Origin: Salinimicrobium gaetbulicola
GTDB taxonomy: Bacteria > Bacteroidota > Bacteroidia > Flavobacteriales > Flavobacteriaceae
DNA length: 64,000 bases
NCBI RefSeq assembly: GCF_042676025.1
Contig: NZ_JBHTJP010000032.1
Location: 806,001-870,000, forward strand
Reading direction: 5' to 3'
Each line of letters starts with the position of its first letter. Within the stretch, counting starts at the first letter, position 1. Of the stretch, positions 16,053 through 24,489 are shown in pieces. The translations under genes and the position numbers were made by a program. The notes under the pieces are model-generated. The model had not been told where the DNA came from, searched no databases, and saw nothing but the letters and a program-made list of their open reading frames with translations.

Positions 16053-16070
16053 CAATATTTTAGAAATAAC

Positions 16071-16223
16071 TTATTTTTTGTTCAAAAAGTCATTTACTTC
16101 TTCTGGAGCCATGATTGCTTCCACAAAAGTATAGGCGCCGCTTTTAGGAGACTTAACCATTTTGATAGCTTTGGTCAATCTCTTTGATCCTGTTTGTAAT
16201 GATGCTACTGATTTCTTTGCCAT
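16071..16223 (-). CDS. DUF4295 family small basic protein
   Basis: A 50-residue basic protein starting MAKKSVASLQTGSKRLTKAI and ending EEVNDFLNKK. It is the DUF4295 family, found almost only in Bacteroidota and nearly always directly behind rpmB-rpmG, as here (7 bp after the rpmG stop). The context and Lys-rich composition suggest a ribosome-associated role, but its function is not established. Start ATG 16223; a terminator follows the stop. Confidence 0.88.
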   Translation of the reverse strand: MAKKSVASLQTGSKRLTKAIKMVKSPKSGAYTFVEAIMAPEEVNDFLNKK

Positions 16224-16230
16224 GACTTAA

Positions 16231-16413
16231 TTATTTTATCTCTTTATGAACCGTCATTTTCTTAAGAATAGGGTTGAATTTCTTCAATTCCATTCTATCT
16301 GGCGTGTTCTTCTTATTTTTAGTTGTAATGTATCTAGAAGTACCTGGTTTCCCAGTAGCTTTATGCTCTGTACACTCTAATATAACCTGAACTCTGTTAC
16401 CTTTCTTTGCCAT
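16231..16413 (-). CDS. rpmG: 50S ribosomal protein bL33
   Basis: 60 residues, with characteristic RVQVILECTEHKATGKPGTS and ITTKNKKNTPDRMELKKFN. The zinc-ribbon cysteines are reduced: a single C14 is seen, so it is the C-minus (zinc-independent) form. It lies 27 bp downstream of rpmB and 7 bp upstream of the DUF4295 gene. Confidence 0.95.
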   Translation of the reverse strand: MAKKGNRVQVILECTEHKATGKPGTSRYITTKNKKNTPDRMELKKFNPILKKMTVHKEIK

Positions 16414-16440
16414 TTTACTGCGTCTTAAATGTGAGGATTA

Positions 16441-16680
16441 CTACTTGGTTAAAAAGCCTTTTGCACGGGCTTCTTTGATTACCGCAGCAATTCCTTTCTT
16501 ATTAATGTTTTTAATTGCAGAAGTAGATACTTTTAAAGTGATCCATTTATCTTCCTCAGGAATGTAAAAACGTTTTTTAACCAAATTGGCGTCAAATTTA
16601 CGTTTTGTTTTATTCATTGCGTGGGAAACGTTGTTTCCTACCATCGCTTTCTTACCTGTAAGTTCACAAACTCTTGACAT
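16441..16680 (-). CDS. rpmB: 50S ribosomal protein bL28
   Basis: 79 residues, beginning MSRVCELTGKKAMVGNNVSH and ending with ARAKGFLTK; the NxVSHAxNKTKR motif is typical. It is the first gene of the rpmB-rpmG-DUF4295 group. Upstream, a weak -7-like box (TTAATTTG, minus strand 16718-16725) lies about 40 bases before the ATG. The rest of the 259 bp up to cinA holds no gene. Confidence 0.96.
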   Translation of the reverse strand: MSRVCELTGKKAMVGNNVSHAMNKTKRKFDANLVKKRFYIPEEDKWITLKVSTSAIKNINKKGIAAVIKEARAKGFLTK

Positions 16681-16939
16681 TGCTCTATACTTTAACTCGT
16701 TATTTCAAAACAGGCTGCAAATTAACGAATTTTTTACCTAATAGCCAACATCAGGTAAAAAATTATTTTTGTTAAAAGATTTGATTGCGTTTCACAGCCT
16801 CAACTCCTGAAAAGCTTCAGATTTCTTGTCCTCCCCCACGCTTGGAAAAAATTGATTTCTAAAGGCCTTTTCAGAATGCAGGGCCAAAAGAAGTCAAAAA
16901 GCAGAAATTACGCAAAAATTATGGTGTGAAAATTTACAG

Positions 16940-18187
16940 TTAAGCCGTTATTTCCCTGAGGATCATCTCATAGGCTTTGTAGACCGCCTTTTTCACGACC
17001 TGATCCCTGTGGTTCCCTAAAAAGAACTTTTGTGAATAGACTTTTTCCGGGGTAGCCAGCCCAATATACACTGTGCCCACCTCGGCATCACTATCCCCTT
17101 TTGTAGGCCCCGCATTACCAGTGGTAGATAGCGCGTAATCTGATTTAAAAAGTTTTCTGGCGTTTTTAGCCATAGCTTCAGCCACCTCGGCACTCACCAC
17201 GCTGTGCTTTTCAATAAGCTCCTTATTCACCTGCAAGAGATCGATCTTGGTCTGGGTCGCATAGCACACCATTCCGCCTTTAAAACATTTGGATGCCCCG
17301 GGATGTGTCGTAAATTCAGCAGCCAGAGCGCCACCGGTGCAACTTTCGGCAACCGCAAGGAATTTATTATCTGATGTAAGCAGTTTGTTGATCTCTACGG
17401 CGATCTTCTCATCTTCCTCCTGCTCTTCGGAAATAATATCCCCAAGGATCTCGTAAAGCTCTTCCGCCTGATTTTCTACATCGCTTATCAATTGCTCCTC
17501 ATTATTTCCTTTTCCGGAGATACGCAAACGAACACTTCCAAAATTGGGCAAATAAGCGAACTTCAAATGCTTCGGAAGCTTCTCTTCCCAGCCTACAAGC
17601 CTGTTGGCAATAGCACTTTCCCCCAAGCCACGGGTAAGTATGGTTTTATGATAAATAAAAGGACGGTGGAATTTCTTTTGCAGCCCCGGAATAACTTCAT
17701 ATTCCATAAGGCCTTTCATTTCATAAGGCACACCGGGCATAGAAATGAAGACTTTACCTTCTTTCTCTATCCACATCCCGGGCGCGGTCCCGTAGCGATT
17801 ATGAAGAACCCTGGCCTTTGAAGGAACCATTGCTTGTTCCCTGTTCAGGTCTGAAATAGGAGTGGTTTTGTATTTAGCGAACAGCTCTTCTATATGAGCC
17901 AGTACTTCCTCATTAAGTTGAAGCTGGTCATCAAAATACTCGCAAAAAGTGTATTTGGTGATATCATCTTTGGTAGGCCCCAGCCCACCGGTAAGTAAAA
18001 TAATTTCAGCTCTTTCTGAAGCTTCTTCGAGAGCTTTTAAAATATGTGTTTTTTCATCCTGAATGGAGGTGATCTGAAAAACCGAAATTCCGATCTTGTT
18101 CAGTTCGGTCGCAATAAAAGCCGAATTGGTATCAACGATCTGCCCGATCAGGATCTCATCTCCAATGGTGATAATTTCCGCGGTCAT
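16940..18187 (-). CDS. cinA: CinA-family protein (nicotinamide-nucleotide amidase / competence-damage protein)
   Basis: A 415-residue two-domain CinA. The N-terminal MoaB/COG1058 domain (1-170) has MTAEIITIGDEILIGQ and TGGLGPTKDDIT; the C-terminal PncC-like NMN deamidase domain (about 255-415) has ESCTGGALAAEFT, with the catalytic serine, and the TGNAGPTKGDS motif. It recycles NMN to nicotinate mononucleotide and may hydrolyse ADP-ribose. Its ATG overlaps the stop of the HPt gene by one base (TAATG), so the two are translationally coupled. Confidence 0.93.
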   Translation of the reverse strand: MTAEIITIGDEILIGQIVDTNSAFIATELNKIGISVFQITSIQDEKTHILKALEEASERAEIILLTGGLGPTKDDITKYTFCEYFDDQLQLNEEVLAHIEELFAKYKTTPISDLNREQAMVPSKARVLHNRYGTAPGMWIEKEGKVFISMPGVPYEMKGLMEYEVIPGLQKKFHRPFIYHKTILTRGLGESAIANRLVGWEEKLPKHLKFAYLPNFGSVRLRISGKGNNEEQLISDVENQAEELYEILGDIISEEQEEDEKIAVEINKLLTSDNKFLAVAESCTGGALAAEFTTHPGASKCFKGGMVCYATQTKIDLLQVNKELIEKHSVVSAEVAEAMAKNARKLFKSDYALSTTGNAGPTKGDSDAEVGTVYIGLATPEKVYSQKFFLGNHRDQVVKKAVYKAYEMILREITA

Positions 18188-18525
18188 TACAGAGCAAAAT
18201 CAACCTTCAATTCTTCTTCTGCGGCTTTAACTTTTCGGGAGATAATTATGGCTGCCTCATCCACCTCTGATTTATCTTTACCTGACTTTGACCATTCCTC
18301 AATGATCTTGATTTGCGGCATCAACTCCAGGCCAAACATTTGTAGATTAGGCTTCATTTTATGCGCATACTGATAAGCCTGTCCGGGGTTATTTTCAGCA
18401 ACAGCCTGATTCATTGCTTCAAGATCTGGTGGGATCTCTTCAATGAATGTCTGCACGACCACCTTTACAAAGTCCTGGTCGCCACCAGCCATTTCTTCTA
18501 CGCTTGCTAGATTGTAATTGCTCAT
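18187..18525 (-). CDS. histidine-containing phosphotransfer (HPt) domain protein
   Basis: A 112-residue stand-alone HPt domain. The phosphorylatable histidine is H55 in AYQYAHKMKPN, with the usual following Lys and the helix LQMFGL two turns later. It would shuttle phosphate between a hybrid histidine kinase and a response regulator. No kinase or regulator is adjacent; the nearest candidate is the hybrid kinase at 32.3-34.6 kb. It overlaps the stop of the FAH-type gene and the start of cinA by one base each, in a tightly coupled operon. Confidence 0.85.
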   Translation of the reverse strand: MSNYNLASVEEMAGGDQDFVKVVVQTFIEEIPPDLEAMNQAVAENNPGQAYQYAHKMKPNLQMFGLELMPQIKIIEEWSKSGKDKSEVDEAAIIISRKVKAAEEELKVDFAL

Positions 18526-19139
18526 TATTTTACCTGTATTGAAAAAATTTGCTCGTTTTCAACGAAACCTTTCAGCTCGTCATTTATTTTTACCGGCCCC
18601 ACTCCCGCAGGAGTCCCTGTAAAAATCACATCCCCAATCTTTAATGTGAAATATTGTGAAATATATTCAATTAATTCGTCAATTTTCCAAAGCATATGTG
18701 AAGAATTCCCTTTTTGAACCACTTCATCATTCTTTTTTAAACTGAAATTGATCTCATTAAGGTCCTGGAAACGGTCTTTTTTAAGCCATTTCTCACCGAT
18801 CACCGCGGCACCGTCAAAAGCCTTCGCTTTTTCCCACGGCAGGCCTTTCTCCTTTAATTTCTTCTGAAGGTCACGCGCCGTAAAATCGATTCCCAGACCA
18901 ATTTCATCATAATATTTATGCGCGAATTTCTTCTGAATATATTTTCCTACCCTGTTGATCCTCACGAGCAATTCCACTTCATAATGAACATCTTCAGAGA
19001 ATGAAGGTATGAAAAAAGGTTGCTTTTTTAAAAGGATGGAAGTATCGGGCTTTAGAAAAAGTACAGGATCTTCAGGTTTTTCATTTTCCAGTTCCGCAAT
19101 ATGCTCTGTGTAATTACGGCCCACACAAATTATTTTCAT
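18525..19139 (-). CDS. fumarylacetoacetate hydrolase (FAH) family protein
   Basis: A 204-residue short FAH-fold protein with the metal-binding Glu region VHYEVELLVRIN (about 61-72), GLGIDFTARDLQ and the C-terminal TGTPAGVGPVKI. Members are metal-dependent hydrolases, decarboxylases or isomerases (acylpyruvases, oxaloacetate decarboxylase). The length and GRNYTEHIAELENEKPEDPV start resemble the acylpyruvase/YcgM group. The substrate is not decidable. It starts 14 bp downstream of the exonuclease gene and couples to the HPt gene. Confidence 0.85.
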   Translation of the reverse strand: MKIICVGRNYTEHIAELENEKPEDPVLFLKPDTSILLKKQPFFIPSFSEDVHYEVELLVRINRVGKYIQKKFAHKYYDEIGLGIDFTARDLQKKLKEKGLPWEKAKAFDGAAVIGEKWLKKDRFQDLNEINFSLKKNDEVVQKGNSSHMLWKIDELIEYISQYFTLKIGDVIFTGTPAGVGPVKINDELKGFVENEQIFSIQVK

Positions 19140-19153
19140 GACTTCAGAAAAAG

Positions 19154-19933
19154 TTATTTGAGTTTGGTATTTAGTTTTCTCAATTTAATTGAGGTAAGTA
19201 CTTTCTTGGTATATAAAGGGAAGTCGGCATTTTGAAACCATCCGAAATATCCCGGCTCCTGCTCCAAAATATCCTCCACACACTTTCCTTTGTGCTTTCC
19301 GAAGGAAAACACCTCCTGCCCTTTTTTGTTATAGGAAATGAATCCGGCGAAATCAGCGCAATTTTTCCTGGAACTGAACTCTGACAACCACTTCACGTCA
19401 TTCTGAATTTCTCCTTCGTAATGGTCCAACTGTGACTTTAAGACCTCATAAGTAGCTTCTGTGTCAACTGAAGCACTGTGCGCTCCTTCCAGGGTCTTTC
19501 CGCAGTAGAATTTGTAGGCAGCAGAAAGAGTGCGCTGCTCCATCTTGTGAAAAATGGTCTGCACGTCTACGGCTAGCATATTCTTCATATCAAAGTCAAT
19601 CCCGGCGCGAAGCATTTCTTCGGCCAGTAAAGGAATGTCATATCGGTTGGAATTATAACCTGCCACATCACAGCCTTTGATCATTTCATAGACTTTGGAG
19701 GCCAGTTCTGCGAAGGTAGGTTCATTTGCCACTTTCTCATCTGTGATCCCGTGAACGGCAACCACTTCTTTAGGAATTGGCACACCCGGATTCACAAGCC
19801 AGGTCTTGCTTTCTTTATTGCCATTTGGAAAAATCTTAAGAATAGAGATTTCAACGATTCGATCTTTGGCCACATTGGTACCGGTCGCTTCCAGATCAAA
19901 AAAACAAATAGGCTTGGTGAGTTTTAACTCCAT
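19154..19933 (-). CDS. DnaQ-like 3'-5' exonuclease with C-terminal DUF3820 domain
   Basis: A 259-residue DEDDh exonuclease. Exo I is FFDLEATGTNVAKDRIVEI (D13, E15), Exo II is VAGYNSNRYDIPLL (about 92-105), Exo III is HSASVDTEATYEVL (about 152-165), with catalytic His and Asp. The C-terminal segment FSFGKHKGKCVEDILEQEPG to FPLYTKK (about 210-248) is the DUF3820 module often fused to such nucleases. Probable roles are DNA repair or RNA trimming, not the polymerase III epsilon subunit (no clamp-binding motif seen). First gene of the exonuclease-FAH-HPt-cinA operon. Confidence 0.88.
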   Translation of the reverse strand: MELKLTKPICFFDLEATGTNVAKDRIVEISILKIFPNGNKESKTWLVNPGVPIPKEVVAVHGITDEKVANEPTFAELASKVYEMIKGCDVAGYNSNRYDIPLLAEEMLRAGIDFDMKNMLAVDVQTIFHKMEQRTLSAAYKFYCGKTLEGAHSASVDTEATYEVLKSQLDHYEGEIQNDVKWLSEFSSRKNCADFAGFISYNKKGQEVFSFGKHKGKCVEDILEQEPGYFGWFQNADFPLYTKKVLTSIKLRKLNTKLK

Positions 19934-20074
19934 ATTTTCAATATCGATTTAGGGTAAAGATACTATTTTTTGAAGGCTGCAAATTTGAAGCCTTCGGGAC
20001 ATTCTATAAAAATTAAAGCCATAATCTTACATTTTTCAGATCATGGCTCTAATGTAATTTCTATTTATTTAAAT

Positions 20075-21385
20075 CTAAAGATCTCGGTTCTTATCAAAGC
20101 TCTCAAGGTATTTGGCCACACGCTGAACGAATTGCCCACCTAAGGCTCCATTTACCACACGGTGATCATAACTGTGAGAAAGGAACATCTTATAACGAAT
20201 ACCGATGAAATCCCCCTCTGGAGTCTCGATCACTGCAGGAACTTTCCTGATCGCACCTAAGGCAAGGATCCCTACCTGCGGCTGATTGATAATTGGAGTT
20301 CCCATAATGCTTCCGAAAGTACCCACATTAGTCACTGTATAGGTTCCACCCTGAATATCATCTGGCTTTAGTTTATTCAATCTCGCGCGGTTGGCAAGGT
20401 CATTAACCGCCTTGGCCATTCCAACCAGGTTAAGCTGATCTGCATTCTTGATGACAGGAACGATCAGGTTCCCGTCAGGAAGAGCAGCTGCCATCCCCAG
20501 GTTGATATTCTTTCTCTTGATTATTTTATCCCCGTCAACAGAAATGTTGATCATCGGGAAATCTTTAATTGATTTTGCGACGGCTTCCATGAAGATAGGC
20601 GTGAAAGTTAATTTCTCTCCTTCACGTTTTTCAAAAGCATCCTTGTTCTTCTTACGCCAGTTCCAGATATTGGTGACATCCACTTCAATAAATGACTGTA
20701 CATGCGCTGAAGTCTGTACACTTTCTACCATGTGGTGCGCGATCATTTTACCCATTCTGGACATTTCAATGATCTCATCTTCACCATTAACGCTCACCGG
20801 AGCTTTGGAAGGTTGCGGCGCGGCAGCAGGCTTCTGTTCTTTTCCAGCAGCTACAGGAGCCGGTCGGGAAGACCTGTTTTCTACATAGTCTAAAATGTCA
20901 TTTTTAGTGACCCTTCCGTCCTTACCTGTTCCTTTAATACCTTCCAGTTCTTCAAAGGAAATTCCTTCCTCCTTTGCGATATTTTTCACCAATGGAGAAT
21001 AGAAACGATCACTTTCAGAAAAATCGGTTACACTGATCTCTTTCGCTTCTTCCACTCTTTTTTCAGCTTCAGCTACTGCTTCCTGAATTTCTTCGGAAGG
21101 AACTTCTTCTGTGGTCTCTTCTGAAGATTGAGCTCCCTCTCCTCCTTCGGTCTCTATAATGGCGATTGTTTGCCCTACCTGCACTACATCATCTTCATTG
21201 AACAGCTTTTCCACTAAAACCCCGTCAACTTCACTCGGCACTTCGCTATCAACCTTGTCGGTGGCAATTTCCAGAACGGCCTCATCGGCTTCAATGGTAT
21301 CACCAACCTCCTTAAGCCAGTTAGTTATGGTTGCCTCAGCAACACTTTCTCCCATCTTGGGTAATTTAAGTTCAAATTTTGCCAT
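20075..21385 (-). CDS. 2-oxo acid dehydrogenase E2 (dihydrolipoamide acyltransferase)
   Basis: A 436-residue E2 component. The N-terminal lipoyl domain (1-78) has the lipoylated lysine K44 in EIATDKVDSEVP. An acidic linker (about 80-120), a peripheral-subunit-binding domain (about 125-168; YSPLVKNIAKEEGIS to VTKNDILDYV), a Pro/Ala linker and the acyltransferase domain (about 205-436) with active-site HSYDHRVVNGALGG follow. It transfers acyl groups from an E1 to CoA. It stands alone, away from E1/E3 genes. In flavobacteria this type usually serves the branched-chain 2-oxoacid complex, but pyruvate or 2-oxoglutarate cannot be excluded from sequence alone. Confidence 0.88.
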   Translation of the reverse strand: MAKFELKLPKMGESVAEATITNWLKEVGDTIEADEAVLEIATDKVDSEVPSEVDGVLVEKLFNEDDVVQVGQTIAIIETEGGEGAQSSEETTEEVPSEEIQEAVAEAEKRVEEAKEISVTDFSESDRFYSPLVKNIAKEEGISFEELEGIKGTGKDGRVTKNDILDYVENRSSRPAPVAAGKEQKPAAAPQPSKAPVSVNGEDEIIEMSRMGKMIAHHMVESVQTSAHVQSFIEVDVTNIWNWRKKNKDAFEKREGEKLTFTPIFMEAVAKSIKDFPMINISVDGDKIIKRKNINLGMAAALPDGNLIVPVIKNADQLNLVGMAKAVNDLANRARLNKLKPDDIQGGTYTVTNVGTFGSIMGTPIINQPQVGILALGAIRKVPAVIETPEGDFIGIRYKMFLSHSYDHRVVNGALGGQFVQRVAKYLESFDKNRDL

Positions 21386-21580
21386 ATTCTTAATTCGAAG
21401 ATGTATTAAATTAATTTGAATGCGAATTTACTAAAAAATTCGCTTTATTAATAATAAATATTCATCAATAGAAAATCATCAATTTCTTTCAGGCTTCTAT
21501 TTTCAGTTAATTTGCCGAGTAAAATTACAATTTCGAAGCCTTAATTGGAAAGTATTCAAGTCCTTTTTTGCCAGAAATCT

Positions 21581-22198
21581 TTAATTCTTCAAGGAATTTT
21601 CAAACGGGATCCTGTTTGTGATACTCCGTCCAAGGGTAACCTCATCTGCATACTCCAGCTCATCACCCACCGAAATTCCGCGGGCAATGGTACTGGTCTT
21701 TATATTCAGACCTTCCAATTGCTTGAAAATGTAAAAGTTGGTCGTATCCCCTTCCAAAGTGCTGCTCAGGGCAAAAATGATCTCCTCGATCTCACCGCTG
21801 CGAGCTTTCTCAATTAAGGATTTGATGGTCAATTGAGAAGGACCGATCCCTTCCATAGGATTGATCTTGCCACCAAGCACGTGATAAAGACCTCGATACT
21901 GACTGGTATTCTCAATGGCCATCACATCTCGTATATCTTCTACTACACAAACCACTTCACTTTGCCTGGAGGAATTCGCGCAGATCTCACAAAGTTCGGT
22001 ATCACTGATATTATGACAGTTCTTGCAAAATTTCACTTCGGTCTTTAGGTCCACCAAAGCTTTACCTAAAGCCACTGTCTGGGATTCGGGTTGTTTTAAT
22101 AAATGCAAAACCAATCTTAAAGCGGTACGCCTCCCTATCCCCGGAAGCTGAGACATCTCATTAACTGCCTCTTCCAATAATTTAGATGAAAATTCCAT
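21581..22198 (-). CDS. recR: RecR, recombination mediator protein
   Basis: 205 residues: an N-terminal helix-hairpin-helix (MSQLPGIGRRTALRLVLHLL), a zinc finger CKNCHNISDTELCEIC (about 58-73), the TOPRIM domain (VVCVVEDIRDVMAIE, about 82-96; conserved Glu and the LGGKINPMEGIGP loop) and the C-terminal Walker-B-like region. It acts with RecO and RecF to load RecA on gapped DNA. It is transcribed divergently from the symporter gene. Confidence 0.96.
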   Translation of the reverse strand: MEFSSKLLEEAVNEMSQLPGIGRRTALRLVLHLLKQPESQTVALGKALVDLKTEVKFCKNCHNISDTELCEICANSSRQSEVVCVVEDIRDVMAIENTSQYRGLYHVLGGKINPMEGIGPSQLTIKSLIEKARSGEIEEIIFALSSTLEGDTTNFYIFKQLEGLNIKTSTIARGISVGDELEYADEVTLGRSITNRIPFENSLKN

Positions 22199-22305
22199 GA
22201 CACAAAATTACGGCTTTTTCAGGCACACACCATAAAATTTAGACTACATGTCCTTGCCGTTGGTTTCACCTTTATTTGTATTTTGCCGCGGAAATTTCAG
22301 AACTA

Positions 22306-23745
22306 ATGCAGCCTCAATACATCCTATTACTTATTGCCGCCTATTTTATGGCCTTGATCCTGATCTCCTGGATCACCGGAAAAAACTCAGACAACAGCAC
22401 CTTTTTCAAAGCCAACAGGCAATCGCCCTGGTATGTGGTAGCCTTCGGAATGATTGGAGCTTCCCTGAGCGGGGTGACCTTCATTTCTGTTCCCGGATGG
22501 GTCGAAGCGAGCCAGTTCAGCTACATGCAGGTAGTGTTTGGATATGTTGTAGGTTATATTGTGATAGGAACGGTGCTGCTTCCGTTATATTATCGGCTGA
22601 ATTTAACCTCTATTTACACCTACCTGGAAACCAGGTTCGGAAGATATTCTTATAAAACCGGAGCTTCTTTTTTCCTGTTGTCCCGTGTTGTGGGAGCGAG
22701 TTTCAGATTATTCCTGGTAGCCAACGTACTCCAGATCATTCTTTTTGATTCTCTGGGAATACCTTTTTGGGCGACAGTTATTATGACCATCCTGTTGATA
22801 TGGCTTTACACATTTAGATCTGGGATCAAAACCATTGTTTATACAGACACGCTTCAAACCCTTTGTATGCTAATCGCTGTGGGGGTGAGTATTTATTTTG
22901 TTTCTGATGACCTCGGAATTCAGGGTGCTGACCTCATTGGTTACATCGCCGACAGTGAGCTCTCAAAAATGTTCTTTTTTGACGATTTCAAGAGCGCCGA
23001 TTATTTCTGGAAACAATTTATTTCAGGAGCCTTTATTGCTATCGTTATGACCGGCCTTGACCAGGACATGATGCAAAAGAACCTTACCTGTCGTAACTTG
23101 AAGGATGCACAAAAGAACATGTTCTGGTTTACCATCGTTTTGGTATTTGTCAACCTGTTCTTTATGGCCTTAGGAATATTACTGACCGAATACGCCCGTC
23201 AAAACGGTATCGATGCTTCCAAAGATGATCTTTTCCCTGTGATCGCAACTCAAAGCGGACTCGGGGTAGGAATTGCGACCTTCTTTATTCTTGGTTTGAT
23301 CGCAGCCGCCTACAGTAGTGCCGATAGCGCATTGACCTCCCTGACCACTTCCTTCAGTATTGATATTTTAGACATTGAGAAGAGATACGAAAAAGCAAAA
23401 CAGGAACTGGTAAGAAAGAAGATCCACGTGATGGTTTCTATAATGCTGATCCTGGTTATCATCAGTTTCAAATACATCATCAAGGACGAAAGTGTGATCG
23501 CTAAATTGTTCGTGTTCGCAGGTTATACGTATGGACCATTACTGGGGCTTTTCAGCTTTGGACTTTTCACCAGGCTAAAAGTAAGAGACAAACTGGTTCC
23601 AGTAATCGCGATCGCATCGCCTATCCTAACATATATTATAAGCGACCATAGCCTATCCTGGTTTGGATTTGAATTCGGATTCTTTGTTTTGATCCTGAAT
23701 GGATTCCTAACCTTTCTCGGTTTAATACTGGCCAGTAGAAAGTAA
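22306..23745 (+). CDS. sodium:solute symporter (SSS family)
   Basis: A membrane protein of about 479 residues with some 13 transmembrane helices, starting MQPQYILLLIAAYFMALIL. Motifs include TFISVPGWVEASQFSYMQVV, RLFLVANVLQ, the conserved GLDQDMMQKNLTCRNLKDAQ and LGLIAAAYSSADSALTSLTT, typical of SSS transporters for sugars, myo-inositol or sialic acid. An earlier in-frame ATG at 22276 would add ten residues that overlap the probable promoter; I prefer 22306, where the hydrophobic helix begins directly. The last 24 bases overlap the convergent CoA-binding protein gene. The substrate is unknown. Confidence 0.88.
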   Translation: MQPQYILLLIAAYFMALILISWITGKNSDNSTFFKANRQSPWYVVAFGMIGASLSGVTFISVPGWVEASQFSYMQVVFGYVVGYIVIGTVLLPLYYRLNLTSIYTYLETRFGRYSYKTGASFFLLSRVVGASFRLFLVANVLQIILFDSLGIPFWATVIMTILLIWLYTFRSGIKTIVYTDTLQTLCMLIAVGVSIYFVSDDLGIQGADLIGYIADSELSKMFFFDDFKSADYFWKQFISGAFIAIVMTGLDQDMMQKNLTCRNLKDAQKNMFWFTIVLVFVNLFFMALGILLTEYARQNGIDASKDDLFPVIATQSGLGVGIATFFILGLIAAAYSSADSALTSLTTSFSIDILDIEKRYEKAKQELVRKKIHVMVSIMLILVIISFKYIIKDESVIAKLFVFAGYTYGPLLGLFSFGLFTRLKVRDKLVPVIAIASPILTYIISDHSLSWFGFEFGFFVLILNGFLTFLGLILASRK

Positions 23746-24084
23746 GATCAAAGTACAGGCTACCTCAACTTCAATATTCTTCTCCCTTAGGAGTCTAAAG
23801 AATTCCGGGTTTTCGGTGCCGGGATTGAAGATCACCCTGTCGGGATTCAGAGAAATTATATAATCATAATATTCCGGTTGCCTTGGCGGACCGAGATATA
23901 GGGTCACGGTATCTATATCCTCAAAAGGAAGTTTTTCAGTTTCTATTTTCACACCCGCCACTTCTCCCGTCCTCAAACCGATTGCCACAGTAGGAACCTT
24001 GTGAGAAGTGAGACGATTAATAGCAATATTTGAATAACGGCTTCTATTCATAGAAGCGCCTATCACCAATGTTTTTTTACTCAT
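23722..24084 (-). CDS. CoA-binding domain protein
   Basis: A 120-residue single CoA-binding (Rossmann-like) domain, KKTLVIGASMNRSRYSNIAI at the N-terminus and RVIFNPGTENPEF in the middle. Stand-alone members of this family bind CoA or act as CoA-related redox/acyl regulators; their role is unclear. The 3' end overlaps the end of the symporter gene on the opposite strand by 24 bp. No terminator lies between the two genes. Confidence 0.85.
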   Translation of the reverse strand: MSKKTLVIGASMNRSRYSNIAINRLTSHKVPTVAIGLRTGEVAGVKIETEKLPFEDIDTVTLYLGPPRQPEYYDYIISLNPDRVIFNPGTENPEFFRLLREKNIEVEVACTLILLSTGQY

Positions 24085-24489
24085 TTTAATTTATTTACCC
24101 TAAAGTGTAACAATTACCGTTTATACTAGTCTTTTAAGGTAAGAAATATTTCCCGCATTAGGGACTCTTGTCATGCATTGATGGTTAGTGTTAAAAGAGC
24201 TCTGGTGCTAAACCCACACTTAAGGTGTGGGTTTTTCTTTATGTAACTGTAACAAAAATCAATTTCAATAGTCTTATTTAATAGAAGCCAATAGTTATGG
24301 TTTTTTTTTGACCCAATAACTATGTATTGCAAAGTACCTTTCATAATTAATTTTAAAATTTTGCAACAAAACTTTTTGTTGCTCGTCTTTTAAGTACAGG
24401 TAAGCAATATTTCGCGGAGAGCTGGGTTTCAGAAGTATGCTTAACAAAGTAATATGTATAACATTAATCATCATAAAATCAATCAAAAA
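24085..24489. other. intergenic stretch with an unassigned plus-strand terminator
   Basis: 405 bp without a convincing gene. The left part holds the upstream region of the CoA-binding gene. The middle (about 24150-24240) ends in a strong plus-strand terminator that belongs to no annotated gene start, so a small RNA or a long 3' end of the symporter transcript is possible. The right part is the AT-rich leader of the outer-membrane protein gene, with no clear TAnnTTTG box. A 63-codon minus-strand open frame here looks spurious. Confidence 0.5.
24210..24240 (+). terminator. rho-independent terminator without an obvious parent gene
   Basis: Ten-base-pair stem AAACCCACAC (24210-24219) / GTGTGGGTTT (24225-24234), then TTCTTT. 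The T-tract is present only on the plus strand. Confidence 0.8.

Noticed and set aside
24295..24486. 63-codon open frame on the minus strand before the outer-membrane protein gene
   Set aside because: AT-rich, low-complexity, no conserved pattern, overlaps the leader and start of the plus-strand gene.
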